Of a stretch of DNA of 64,000 nucleotides, positions 9,227 to 17,292 are shown in pieces. The notes beneath the pieces are model-generated. The model did not search any database, was not told the origin of the DNA, and worked only from the letters and a program-made list of their open reading frames with translations. Within the stretch, counting starts at the first letter, position 1, and each line of letters starts with the position of its first letter. The position numbers and the translations under genes are program-made. Origin of the DNA: Leptolyngbya iicbica LK (GTDB lineage Bacteria; Cyanobacteriota; Cyanobacteriia; Phormidesmidales; Phormidesmidaceae); contig NZ_QVFV01000002.1 of the NCBI RefSeq assembly GCF_004212215.1, positions 759,359 to 823,358 on the forward strand, read 5' to 3'.

Positions 9227-9793
9227 ATGGGTAGAACGCTCGAAAACAAGAAGGAGATTGTCGCTGAGTTGCAAGAGCTTTTGAAAGAAGCTCAATTGGC
9301 CATGGTGATTGACTTTAAGGGTTTATCTGTGGCTCAAATCTCTGACTTGCGCAATCGCCTGCGAGAAAAAGGCGCAATCTGCAAAGTGACTAAAAATACA
9401 CTGATGCGGATTGCTGTCGAAAACGACGAGAATTGGCAGCCCATGACGCAGTTCCTTAAGGACTCGTCAGCATTTTTGCTGGTTCAGGATGATTTGGGCG
9501 GCGCAATTAAGGCTTACAAAGCCTTCCAAAAAGACACTAAGAAGACTGAACTTCGCGGTGGCGTGATGGAAGGGAGGGCCTTAACAACTGCTGACCTAGA
9601 GGCCATTACTGAATTGCCTACCAAAGAGGAACTTATTGCCCGCATCGCCGGAGCGATCAATGCCGTTCCGACCAAGCTGGCAGTGGGTACCAATGCTGTG
9701 CCGAAAAAATTGGCCGTGGGTATCAAGGAAGTTCCATCTTCCCTGGTGCGTGCCATCAAAGCCGTTTCCGAAAAAGATCAAGACGCCGCATAG
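9227..9793 (+). CDS. rplJ: 50S ribosomal protein L10 with an extended L12-binding tail
   Basis: A 188-residue stalk scaffold, joining 23S rRNA through its N-terminal domain and carrying L7/L12 dimers on its C-terminal helix. The RNA-binding domain is typical (LAMVIDFKGLSVAQISDLRNRLR, KVTKNTLMRIA). The tail is unusual: INAVPTKLAVG (144-154) is followed directly by TNAVPKKLAVG (155-165) and a more diverged IKEVPSSLVRA (166-176), an 11-residue tandem repeat. E. coli L10 has about 165 residues and binds two L12 dimers. GGAGGTGAG at 9210-9219 is a strong RBS for ATG 9227. Confidence 0.97.
   Translation: MGRTLENKKEIVAELQELLKEAQLAMVIDFKGLSVAQISDLRNRLREKGAICKVTKNTLMRIAVENDENWQPMTQFLKDSSAFLLVQDDLGGAIKAYKAFQKDTKKTELRGGVMEGRALTTADLEAITELPTKEELIARIAGAINAVPTKLAVGTNAVPKKLAVGIKEVPSSLVRAIKAVSEKDQDAA
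9656..9754 (+). repeat. 33-bp tandem repeat inside rplJ (three units, third diverged)
   Basis: Units 9656-9688, 9689-9721 and 9722-9754 encode INAVPTKLAVG, TNAVPKKLAVG and IKEVPSSLVRA. The first two units are 8 of 11 or better at protein level but differ at many third codon positions, so the duplication is not recent. Confidence 0.85.
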
Positions 9794-9865
9794 TCGGTCT
9801 TGGTTTTAATTTGTCCAATTGTTTCGTGACTGGTTTGTTCGCGATTTGTACTTAGGAGAGACCTC

Positions 9866-10273
9866 ATGTCTGCAAAAACTGATCAAATTCTTGAAGAACT
9901 GAAATCTTTGTCCCTGTTGGAAGCTTCTGAGCTGGTTAAGCAGATCGAAGATGCGTTTGGTGTTGATGCATCTGCTTCTGGTGGTGGCGGCATGATGATG
10001 ATGCCAGGCATGATGCCCGGTGCGCCTGCTGGTGGTGACGCTGAGCCTGAAGAAGAAAAGACCGAATTTGACGTGGTTCTGGAAGACGTCCCCGCTGACA
10101 AGAAGATCGCCATCCTTAAGGTGGTGCGCGGCTTGACTGGTTTGGGTCTGAAGGAAGCCAAAGAAATCGTCGAGTCGACTCCCAAGGCCATCAAGGAAGG
10201 CGTCTCCAAGGATGACGCTGAAGATGCGAAGAAGCAGCTAGAAGATGCCGGTGCCAAGGTTGCGCTTAAGTAA
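9866..10273 (+). CDS. rplL: 50S ribosomal protein L7/L12
   Basis: A 135-residue stalk protein present in several copies per ribosome, recruiting translational GTPases. The N-terminal dimerisation domain ([26 protein letters not shown]) binds L10. The hinge is long and rich in Gly, Met and Pro ([20 protein letters not shown]). The C-terminal domain is canonical: [25 protein letters not shown] in two parts, then [11 protein letters not shown] and [12 protein letters not shown]. Most bacterial L12 proteins have 120-128 residues, the excess being in the hinge. GGAGAG at 9855-9860 precedes ATG 9866. Confidence 0.98.
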   Translation: MSAKTDQILEELKSLSLLEASELVKQIEDAFGVDASASGGGGMMMMPGMMPGAPAGGDAEPEEEKTEFDVVLEDVPADKKIAILKVVRGLTGLGLKEAKEIVESTPKAIKEGVSKDDAEDAKKQLEDAGAKVALK

Positions 10274-10305
10274 GACGCGATCGCACATCACGCATATCTA
10301 ACCCC

Positions 10306-10344
10306 AAAACCGCCACAACGATTCCTCGTTGTGGCGGTTTTTTT
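10306..10344 (+). terminator. Strong intrinsic terminator of the rplKAJL block
   Basis: A perfect 15-bp stem (10306-10320 with 10327-10341; ACCGCCACAACG core), a 6-base loop and a run of seven T residues directly after rplL. Confidence 0.95.
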
Positions 10345-10435
10345 GTGCAAGAGCGACGATGAGGATTCCTCCGAGTTCGCTACCGCTAGATTCATTGACT
10401 GGCTTGGCAAGATAATGACGCTACGGGCTTCCAGA

Positions 10436-11479
10436 TTATCCAGGAGTCAGGGTGGCGCCTGGATAAGGGGCTGTTACCTGGACCGGGGTGCCGTTTTGAG
10501 CGGCGGTCTCAGCGGCGGCGGCAACTTGCAATGCGTATAGGCTTTCCTGCGGCGTGACGTAGAGAGGGGTGCCGTCAATGAGAGCATCGAGGACAGCGGC
10601 GGTGTCGCGGGCAAAGAGCCCGCGACGTTTCCCTAGCTCAATCGTGGTCTCTTGTTCATCAGTCAGTAACATGCCCTGATCGCCGTCAAACACGATCGCG
10701 CCCTGATCGCCTTCTACTTCCATCCAGCGTTGCGATCGCCAGGTTGCTTCCCCTTTGGCATACAGCAACTCAGCCATCACCCCACTGTGAAATTGAAATT
10801 GAGCGAGGCAGCGCAATTGACGATAATAACCGCTGTCGTCTGAGGTGGCTGGCGCCGACTGAATTTGACAAGTCACTGATGCGACCGCGCCAAACAAATT
10901 CGTTAACCGATTAATGCGAGATAACGCGCCAGTCAGCGGAAATCCAAACTGCTCGGTATTGTACGTCCACTTTTGGGGAGTAGGTCTCTGAGGAACGGCT
11001 GTGCAGTATCGCACATAGCGTGGGATGCCGATTTGGGGCAAATGCGCCAGCATCGCCTGGTGTAGACCGCCTAATAACTCAATATGTTCGATGTGTATGA
11101 ATTGCTGGCGTTGTTTGGCTAAATCGATCAAAGCCAATGCCTCAAGGTCGGAAAGCGCCAGGGGATACTCCACCACCACAAATTTGCCAGCCTCTAAGGC
11201 TGCTTTGGCGACAGCGCTATGGTCGCGGTTGATGTTGCAAATAAATACGCCATCCAGTTCGGGTTGCTGTACTAACGTTTGCCATGTGTCGAAAACTTGA
11301 GGAATCTCATGGGTCGACGCAAAGGTATGAGTCTTATCGGGGTGATGACCAGTGACCGCTAAAACTTCAGCACGACTTTCGGCGGCGATCGCTGTTGCCC
11401 GTGCTTTGGCGGCAAACCCGGTGCCCACGATACCAACCCGGAGCGATCGCCCGAGATTAGCGAATGATCCTAATGTCAA
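10436..11479 (-). CDS. bvdR: Biliverdin reductase (BvdR, Gfo/Idh/MocA fold)
   Basis: A 347-residue NAD(P)H-dependent oxidoreductase that reduces biliverdin IX-alpha to bilirubin, affecting phycobiliprotein chromophores. The Rossmann motif is VGIVGTGFAAKARA (15-28). Beyond the fold, several stretches agree with my memory of Synechocystis BvdR: VVEYPLALS, HIEHIELLGGLHQA, QKWTYNTEQFGFPLTGALSRI, and a C-terminal RRGLFARDTAAVLDAL...PLYVTPQESLYAL. That is much more than generic Gfo/Idh similarity, but no alignment was run; the fallback is an unassigned Gfo/Idh/MocA oxidoreductase. Single leftward gene ending 90 bp from the rplL terminator. Confidence 0.85.
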   Translation of the reverse strand: MTLGSFANLGRSLRVGIVGTGFAAKARATAIAAESRAEVLAVTGHHPDKTHTFASTHEIPQVFDTWQTLVQQPELDGVFICNINRDHSAVAKAALEAGKFVVVEYPLALSDLEALALIDLAKQRQQFIHIEHIELLGGLHQAMLAHLPQIGIPRYVRYCTAVPQRPTPQKWTYNTEQFGFPLTGALSRINRLTNLFGAVASVTCQIQSAPATSDDSGYYRQLRCLAQFQFHSGVMAELLYAKGEATWRSQRWMEVEGDQGAIVFDGDQGMLLTDEQETTIELGKRRGLFARDTAAVLDALIDGTPLYVTPQESLYALQVAAAAETAAQNGTPVQVTAPYPGATLTPG

Positions 11480-11970
11480 GCGACTATTCCCCTACATAAT
11501 TCTGCTGGACATTCCCGATTCTAAAGTGTTTGTGGAAAACAGTGAGGGTTGACAACCATAGAAAATTTACTGTCGAGAAGAAAGGCCTAAATTAACACCA
11601 TAGAGTGACGAGGTGGACTATAAGCAGAGTTTATAGGATGTTTAATTTATGATAAAAACTGCCGTGAGTTTTGTCCTGTCAATCGTAGCTGTTTTAGCGA
11701 TTGGGAAACCTCAAAAGGCTTGCGGTGAAAGGATTGAGAGGAATTGAATCTCGAGTATTGATAAGACGAAAAGGGAAAAGCTGTTCTTTCGATTACGAAT
11801 CCCATTCAATCGTAAGGAGGATTTTTCCCACAGGCTACAGGTTTTCCCTTAGTATCAATCATGAAGGCAAACTTAAATTAACTGAGTTCTGCAAAATTTT
11901 AATGATGCGGTTCGTACTGAAAGGGTTTGCTTTTGCAACAGTTCCCAATTTTTGTTGAGAGGATTGCAAT
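11480..11970. other. Divergent spacer and petF 5' region
   Basis: This 490-bp AT-rich region between bvdR and petF contains no convincing gene; an 85-codon frame at 11701-11958 has no RBS or family character. A long untranslated leader or several petF promoters would fit. No clear regulatory hairpin was noted. Confidence 0.5.
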
Positions 11971-12270
11971 ATGGCATCTTACAAAGTGACTTTGGTCAGC
12001 GAAGCCGAAGGCTTGAATACTACGATCGAAGTGTCTGACGACGAATATATTCTCGACGCTGCTGAAGAACAAGGTATTGACCTGCCTTACTCCTGCCGTG
12101 CCGGTGCATGCTCTACCTGTGCAGGCAAGATTACTGCTGGTAGCGTTGATCAGTCTGATCAGTCCTTCTTGGATGATGACCAGATTGAGTCCGGCTTCGT
12201 TTTGACTTGTGTGGCTTACCCCACATCTGATTGCACTATCGAAACTCATAAGGAAGAAGACCTGTATTAA
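11971..12270 (+). CDS. petF: Plant-type [2Fe-2S] ferredoxin
   Basis: A 99-residue soluble electron carrier accepting electrons from photosystem I and passing them to FNR, nitrogen and sulfur assimilation and thioredoxin reductase. The cluster ligands are Cys42, Cys47, Cys50 and Cys80 in [12 protein letters not shown] and LTCVAYP. The acidic surface and C-terminal EEDLY are typical of the abundant photosynthetic ferredoxin I. GAGAGGA at 11957-11963 is the RBS for ATG 11971. Monocistronic, with its own terminator. Confidence 0.97.
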   Translation: MASYKVTLVSEAEGLNTTIEVSDDEYILDAAEEQGIDLPYSCRAGACSTCAGKITAGSVDQSDQSFLDDDQIESGFVLTCVAYPTSDCTIETHKEEDLY

Positions 12271-12304
12271 GGTTTTGCGACCCCGTTCGATAGCAATCAT
12301 ATTC

Positions 12305-12335
12305 AAAAGCGAGGAGCTACGGCTGCTCGCTTTTT
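12305..12335 (+). terminator. Intrinsic terminator of petF
   Basis: AAAGCGAG (12306-12313) pairs with CTCGCTTT (from 12326), with further pairing of GAG/CTG at the inner side, and TTTTT follows. It lies 35 bp after the petF stop. Confidence 0.85.
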
Positions 12336-12598
12336 GTATGTTTGAAATTATGGCCAGTAGTTTTGGACGGTAAATAGCTCGGACAATCGTAACGTCAGTA
12401 CGGGATCAGAAATCCCTGGCATGATCTCCCCGCCGAGGACTCAAAGTCCTCGCGAATGGGCCGCGCAGCTTAAGCCGAACTCAGGGGATCGTAGGCTGTC
12501 GCTAGGGTCTGAATGCCGTCCCGGCAATCCACGCGGCTTAAATCTCCCTCGGGCTTCTGAAATAGTAAGGGGGTTGCAATAGCCGGTGTAAGGTTGGC
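12336..12598. other. Spacer after tsaB with a hairpin and an in-frame tail
   Basis: No independent gene is called. A perfect hairpin CGAGGACT-CAA-AGTCCTCG lies at 12434-12452, without a T-run on either strand. On the minus strand the tsaB frame stays open for 42 codons after its TAG stop (12598-12473) before a TAA. The sequence between has the look of a decayed element end, but no IS was recognised. Confidence 0.4.
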
Positions 12599-13234
12599 CT
12601 AAGCCTGGCGAACAGGATGTTGGCCATAAAACGGTAGCACGCTAGACCAAGGCGGGCGATCGCCGGTTTGCCATGATTGCTGTGCCAATGACAATACCCC
12701 CGAGACGGTGTGGGCCAGTCCTTCTTGGGCAGCAATATAGTGATGTGGCATCGTCCAGTGCTTTAGCTTGGCTTCCCAGCCTGCCTGGGAGTAAAGGGTT
12801 TCGGGCAGCACTGGGGCAATGACAGGCGGCTGAGCCTGATAAATGGCACCAAAGATTTCGCCTCGCTGGGCTCTGAGTGAGACGGCAATCTGGTCAAGCC
12901 CTTCAGGTCGGGAAGGTGCAGTCAGTTGATAGTGTTGAGCGATCGCGGCAAAACTCGACACGCCGAACAAGGGAACCTGCAACTGCTGGGCTAAGGTGCG
13001 TGCGACGACAACGCCAATGCGGGTGCCAGTGAAGCCACCAGGCCCTTTGGCTACAGAGAGATAGGCAATATCTGACCAGGCATACGGCGACAAAAAATCT
13101 GCCAGGCAGTCATGTAGATAGGCGGTTAAGTCACGCCCCAAAGGCCAGACCTGCGATCGCTCAGTGCCCTGCTCAAAATCATGTAGCGCTAGGCCCAGTT
13201 CTGGGCTGCTAGTGTGAATCGCGAGCCCAATCAT
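12599..13234 (-). CDS. tsaB: tRNA threonylcarbamoyladenosine biosynthesis protein TsaB
   Basis: A 211-residue member of the ASKHA fold, the non-catalytic partner of TsaD in making t6A37 of ANN-decoding tRNAs. The N-terminus MIGLAIHTSSPELGLAL and the YLSVAKGPGGFTGTRIGVVVA segment, which forms the dimer interface with TsaD, are diagnostic. Typical bacterial TsaB is 220-235 residues, so this one is slightly short. Its start overlaps the stop of the upstream pentapeptide gene by 4 bp (ATGA arrangement), so they are translationally coupled. Confidence 0.92.
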   Translation of the reverse strand: MIGLAIHTSSPELGLALHDFEQGTERSQVWPLGRDLTAYLHDCLADFLSPYAWSDIAYLSVAKGPGGFTGTRIGVVVARTLAQQLQVPLFGVSSFAAIAQHYQLTAPSRPEGLDQIAVSLRAQRGEIFGAIYQAQPPVIAPVLPETLYSQAGWEAKLKHWTMPHHYIAAQEGLAHTVSGVLSLAQQSWQTGDRPPWSSVLPFYGQHPVRQA

Positions 13235-14073
13235 GCGTCCGAACGCACCGTGCCATCGGGCATCACCGTATCTTGCAGAGTAGCCCCTTCGAGAACGGCC
13301 CCCTCGAGATCTGCATCCTGGAAATTGGTGCCCGTCAGATCTGCACCGCTAAAGTTCACTTTGTTTAATTGAGCTGAGGTCAAGGAGGCAGCAGCGAGAT
13401 TACTGCCCAACAAATTCGCTTCCTGCAAATTTGCATTGGCGAAGTTGGCCTGGCTCAAATCAGCCCGGTTCAAACGAGCGCCCTTTAAGTTAGTGCCAGC
13501 TAAATTGGCCTCATTCAAGACAGCACTCAATAAGCGGGCATCTTCTAAATTGGCCTCACTCAGGTTGGCTTTGGCCAACTTCGTCCGCTGTAGCTCCGCT
13601 CGCTTGAGATTGGCTCCGCTCAGGTTAGCGCCTGACAAATCAGCCCGGCTCATTTCAACGCCGATTAAACTCGCTTTGCTAAGGTCGCATTCGCTGAGAT
13701 TCACATTCGACAGGTCAGAACGGTTGAGATTGACCCCTGACAAGATTGCTTTACTCAGGGTCGTTTCGGCCAGATCAGCTCCCAGTAAATTGGCTCCGGT
13801 GAGGGTCGCTCCGGTCAGGTCGGCTTTATTCACATCGGCCCCGCTGAGGTCGGCCCCTGAGAGATTGGCGCCTGACAAATTGGTGGAAGAGAGGGTCGCG
13901 CCAATAAAGTTGACTCGCGACAGGTCGGCTCCGCTCAGGTTTGCCCCGGTCAGTACAGCATTACTCAAGTTGGCTCGGCTGAGATCGATCGGTTCGTCTG
14001 CGGCCGACTCGCGCCACTGATTCCAGCCGTCTATGCCTGCGCGCAGCTTGGCAAGTTGTTCTTCATTGGCCAT
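13231..14073 (-). CDS. Pentapeptide repeat protein
   Basis: A 280-residue protein made almost entirely (about residues 28-270) of A(D/N)LxX pentapeptide repeats, expected to fold as a right-handed quadrilateral beta helix. A short non-repeat N-terminus (about 25 residues, with GWNQWRESAADEP) precedes it. No signal peptide or transmembrane helix is visible, so it is likely cytoplasmic or thylakoid-lumenal by another route. These proteins are abundant in cyanobacteria and mostly of unknown function; a few mimic DNA and protect gyrase. It is the first gene of a two-gene operon with tsaB. Confidence 0.9.
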   Translation of the reverse strand: MANEEQLAKLRAGIDGWNQWRESAADEPIDLSRANLSNAVLTGANLSGADLSRVNFIGATLSSTNLSGANLSGADLSGADVNKADLTGATLTGANLLGADLAETTLSKAILSGVNLNRSDLSNVNLSECDLSKASLIGVEMSRADLSGANLSGANLKRAELQRTKLAKANLSEANLEDARLLSAVLNEANLAGTNLKGARLNRADLSQANFANANLQEANLLGSNLAAASLTSAQLNKVNFSGADLTGTNFQDADLEGAVLEGATLQDTVMPDGTVRSDA

Positions 14074-14300
14074 ATTGCGGTTTCAAGCTCCCTTGATATA
14101 TGTACTGCAATGGCTGTGAGGCACCAAAGCTGAGTCGGCTGACCGTGGTGCCTCATGGCTCAAGGCAATGTCTCGGCTTTGTCTCATGGGTGATTGCAGC
14201 AACTAGCACCCTGTTTCAGCGTCCATCATGACATACTTCACCGCTGAGTCAGTCATGATTCTGGAACTCTGGCGGCACCCGTCGGTCTACCTTCAGCGGT

Positions 14301-16181
14301 CTAGTCGCTTGGGGTGCGATGGGGACCCAACTCGGGCCAAGTCCATTGCGCTAAGTGGCCCGTTGGGGTGAGGCTGAGAAAACTGCGATCGCTCCCCACT
14401 GATTGAGGCTCAGACTGTAGCGCCACGATCGCCCCATTCACCGTAGCTGTTTGCAGGAGCTGGTAATGCGCTGTCTCGGGGGCGTGCTCCTGTCTATGGC
14501 GAGCCCATAACTGTAGTTGCCCGTCTTGACTACCTGCTGCGATCCACGGCTGGGTGGAATGGGCGAGTAGCGATCGCACCGGCAAATAAAAGCCCGCCGC
14601 TTTTGCCGTGTGAAACGTCCCTCCCGTTTGGGGACACCGCCAGCGTAAGGTCACATCCCAGCCTGCCGTCACCAGCACCTCATCGTCGGGCAGCCAAGCG
14701 ATCGCTGTGATCGCCCCCGGTTGCTGGCTGAGGGTTCGCAGCAGAGTTTGGGTAGGCCAATCCCACAGTTTCAGGCTGCCTTGGCTGTCGCCGCTGGCTA
14801 AAGTTTTGCCGTCATGGCTAAAGATGAAGCTATTCACTTTGGCAGAGTGGTCGCGCCAGCTGCCTTGCCACTGTTGCGTTTGCCAATGCCAGCGATGAAT
14901 GTGCCCCGACTCATCGGCCACCAGCAGTCCGTCGCCCGTAGGACTGAACAACAGATGGGCGATCGCTCCGTTCAGCTGGGTGAGCGGGCGAGGTTGCCAG
15001 CGATCCGATACCAATTCCCAACGATGTAATTGCCCTTGGCGATCGCCGCTCACAAAAATTGGCTGTTGGGGATGGGCGGCGATCGCCGTGATCGCCTGCG
15101 GCCACTGGAGGGATGTGCCTGGAGTGCGGAGTGAACCCAGAGATCGCGTCTCCAACCTGCCATTCGGGGTCAACAACACTAGCTGCTGGACAGCGGGAAT
15201 CACCGCCATATCCTGACCGACTAGCTCCGCCTCAACCTCAGTCGAGGCGGACCACGAACGCGGCTTGGCTCTACTCTGGGGAACGGGATCCGGTGGGGTG
15301 GGGTGGGGCATCCCCAGGCTAGCCATCACGGTTGCGACATCGGGCAGGCGATCGCGCAAGGCTGGCTGCACCATCTGGTCAATCAGAGTTGCCAAACTGG
15401 GAGCCACATCGGGGACGATACTGCGCCAGTGCCAGCAACCGTTGACGCCATCAAACAAGTCAAAAGGTTGCAACCCCGTGAGCAAATGTAGACAGACAAC
15501 CCCGAGGCTGTACACATCGCTGGCGTAGGTCGCCTCGCCGCGCAACTGCTCCGGCGCGGCATAGTCGGCACTCCCGATGAGCGTGCCGGGTTGGGCCATT
15601 TGAGTCGCCGTTACGGGTTTAATTGCGCCAAAGTCTACCAGCCACCAGTCCACTTGGCCGGGCGGTTGCCGAAAGTTGCTGGGCTTGATGTCGCGGTGAA
15701 TCAGGCGATTTGCATGCAAATAGTGCAAAATCGGCAGCACATTCCGCAAAAAAGCCCGCACTTCATCGCTATCGAATGGCCCCATTTTTGCCCGTAGCCG
15801 CTGCTCCAGGTGAGGGCCGACGAGGAACTGCTGCACGAGGAACTGCTGCTCGCCCCGTTCAAAATAGGCAAATAGAGCGGGAATTTGGGGATGATGGCTA
15901 GCGATCGCCAAATGCTCCACTTCACGACGAAACCGTTCCGCTGCCTTCGCTTTGGCCAACACAGTTTCGCCCTCGGGAGTGAACTGTTTGATTAAACACT
16001 GCGCCCCGACCAACGTGGCGAGATCGCGCCCCACAAACGTGTGACTATTGCGCCCCACCCCCAAACTAGAAACCGCCTCGTAGCGATCGCCCAACCGTAA
16101 CCGCCAACCACAGCTCTGACAAAATCGATGACGATCCGGATTTTTCGGCGCGGCACATTGGGGATTCAAACAATGCATCAT
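14301..16181 (-). CDS. Serine/threonine protein kinase with zinc ribbon and WD40 repeats
   Basis: About 626 residues. An N-terminal four-cysteine zinc ribbon (CLNPQCAAPKNPDRHRFCQSCG, cited by its C-x4-C...C-x2-C pattern) is followed by a Hanks-type kinase domain with HRDIKPSNF, DFGAIKP and the activation-segment end YAAPEQL, so it looks catalytically competent. The glycine loop GVGRNSHTFVG and the VAIK-type lysine (LIKQF) are present. The C-terminal 300 residues hold WD40 repeats (ASGDSQGSLKLWDW, VTAGWDVTLRW, AAGSQDGQLQLW). No transmembrane helix is seen. The frame is open from 16202, but ATG at 16181 overlaps the upstream stop as ATGA, so coupling is likely. Confidence 0.88.
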   Translation of the reverse strand: MMHCLNPQCAAPKNPDRHRFCQSCGWRLRLGDRYEAVSSLGVGRNSHTFVGRDLATLVGAQCLIKQFTPEGETVLAKAKAAERFRREVEHLAIASHHPQIPALFAYFERGEQQFLVQQFLVGPHLEQRLRAKMGPFDSDEVRAFLRNVLPILHYLHANRLIHRDIKPSNFRQPPGQVDWWLVDFGAIKPVTATQMAQPGTLIGSADYAAPEQLRGEATYASDVYSLGVVCLHLLTGLQPFDLFDGVNGCWHWRSIVPDVAPSLATLIDQMVQPALRDRLPDVATVMASLGMPHPTPPDPVPQSRAKPRSWSASTEVEAELVGQDMAVIPAVQQLVLLTPNGRLETRSLGSLRTPGTSLQWPQAITAIAAHPQQPIFVSGDRQGQLHRWELVSDRWQPRPLTQLNGAIAHLLFSPTGDGLLVADESGHIHRWHWQTQQWQGSWRDHSAKVNSFIFSHDGKTLASGDSQGSLKLWDWPTQTLLRTLSQQPGAITAIAWLPDDEVLVTAGWDVTLRWRCPQTGGTFHTAKAAGFYLPVRSLLAHSTQPWIAAGSQDGQLQLWARHRQEHAPETAHYQLLQTATVNGAIVALQSEPQSVGSDRSFLSLTPTGHLAQWTWPELGPHRTPSD

Positions 16182-17188
16182 TTCAACCGCCAGCGCATCC
16201 ACAGAGGCAAATGATCCGACGCTTGCCCCGCTGCGGTGATCACCCGGGCCTCCAGCAATTCCAAGCTGGCTGGCGTGTAAAAAATATAGTCCAGCTTAAA
16301 TTCGGGACGATCTGAAGGATAGGTGGCCTGGGCGGCGTCACTGAGTTGGGCTAGGGGCACCGCTGGCTCAAACACAGTCGAGTCCAGCACCGTCTGAATG
16401 GATCGCGGCGAGCCCTCCGCATCCCGATTTAAGGCACTGTTAAAGTCTCCCAGCAAGATCACCGGATGTCGTGTGGCATAGTCTTCGGCCAGGGCTAATA
16501 CGACCTCGGTCTGCGTCTGTCGCGTGGGGCGATCAAACGCCTCCAAATGAACATTAATCACTACTACGGCTTGCCCGTTTAGCTCGATTTGGGCCACTTG
16601 CGCCAGTCGATCTAAATACAGCGCGTTGTAATAAAACGGTTTGCTCGCGACCTTTGACAGCACGATACGCTCTTGCTCGACAATGGGCCAGCGGCTCAGA
16701 ATGGCCTGCCCTGAGAGCATTTGTCCAAAGTGGACGGCGGGCGGCCAATAGGGAAACGGGACGTAGCGCTTGTCCCAGTTGATGGCGATCGCCCGTTGGG
16801 GATACGCCAACGCATCGCCCAACGCGGCCACCTGATCCACCTGATAAGAGCGGCGAGACTCCAGGTCGATTTCTTGCAGCGCCACAATGTCGGGATTCAA
16901 AGGAGCAAGGGCGGCGATCGCGGCTGCCAAATTCGTTTCATATAAGCTGGCCGCTGGCCGCACCGCCTGGTTATTGGTCAACCCCGACAGATAGCCAATG
17001 TTATAGGACACCACTGAAAACTCATCCGTCTCAGCACTGAGCGGATAGGCATCATTCACCACAATCTGGGCATACTCGGACTCCGACAAACGTCCCGCAC
17101 TGGCCCAGGCAAAGAAGAGCGCCAAGCCCGCCAGGCTCCCACCCAAGACAATCAGTAGCCCCAATCCCAATCCGGTTAGCCGATTCAT
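16178..17188 (-). CDS. Endonuclease/exonuclease/phosphatase family protein, membrane-anchored
   Basis: 336 residues. An N-terminal hydrophobic segment (LGLGLLIVLGGSLAGLALFF) anchors or exports the protein. The EEP fold motifs follow: SYNIGYLSG, VALQEIDLESRR with the metal-binding Glu, LGDFNSALN with Asp and Asn, and the terminal SDHLPLW with the catalytic His. The family includes DNases, sphingomyelinases and inositol phosphatases; the substrate is not evident. Its stop overlaps the start of the downstream kinase gene, so the two form an operon. Confidence 0.85.
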   Translation of the reverse strand: MNRLTGLGLGLLIVLGGSLAGLALFFAWASAGRLSESEYAQIVVNDAYPLSAETDEFSVVSYNIGYLSGLTNNQAVRPAASLYETNLAAAIAALAPLNPDIVALQEIDLESRRSYQVDQVAALGDALAYPQRAIAINWDKRYVPFPYWPPAVHFGQMLSGQAILSRWPIVEQERIVLSKVASKPFYYNALYLDRLAQVAQIELNGQAVVVINVHLEAFDRPTRQTQTEVVLALAEDYATRHPVILLGDFNSALNRDAEGSPRSIQTVLDSTVFEPAVPLAQLSDAAQATYPSDRPEFKLDYIFYTPASLELLEARVITAAGQASDHLPLWMRWRLK

Positions 17189-17292
17189 GCTGTGCCTTAC
17201 TCACCTTGCCGAGAAACCGTTAGACGCTCACAATAAGCGGCAGCCAGCCAACGAACTTTGGTATTCTGACACCTTCATTCCCTTGACTCGCC

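Noticed and set aside
11701-11958. 85-codon frame upstream of petF
   Set aside because: It lies in the AT-rich petF leader, lacks an RBS and its peptide has no recognisable fold pattern.
13436-14020. A 194-codon frame on the opposite strand of the pentapeptide gene
   Set aside because: It is a mirror of the regular pentapeptide codons, giving a repetitive but meaningless peptide.
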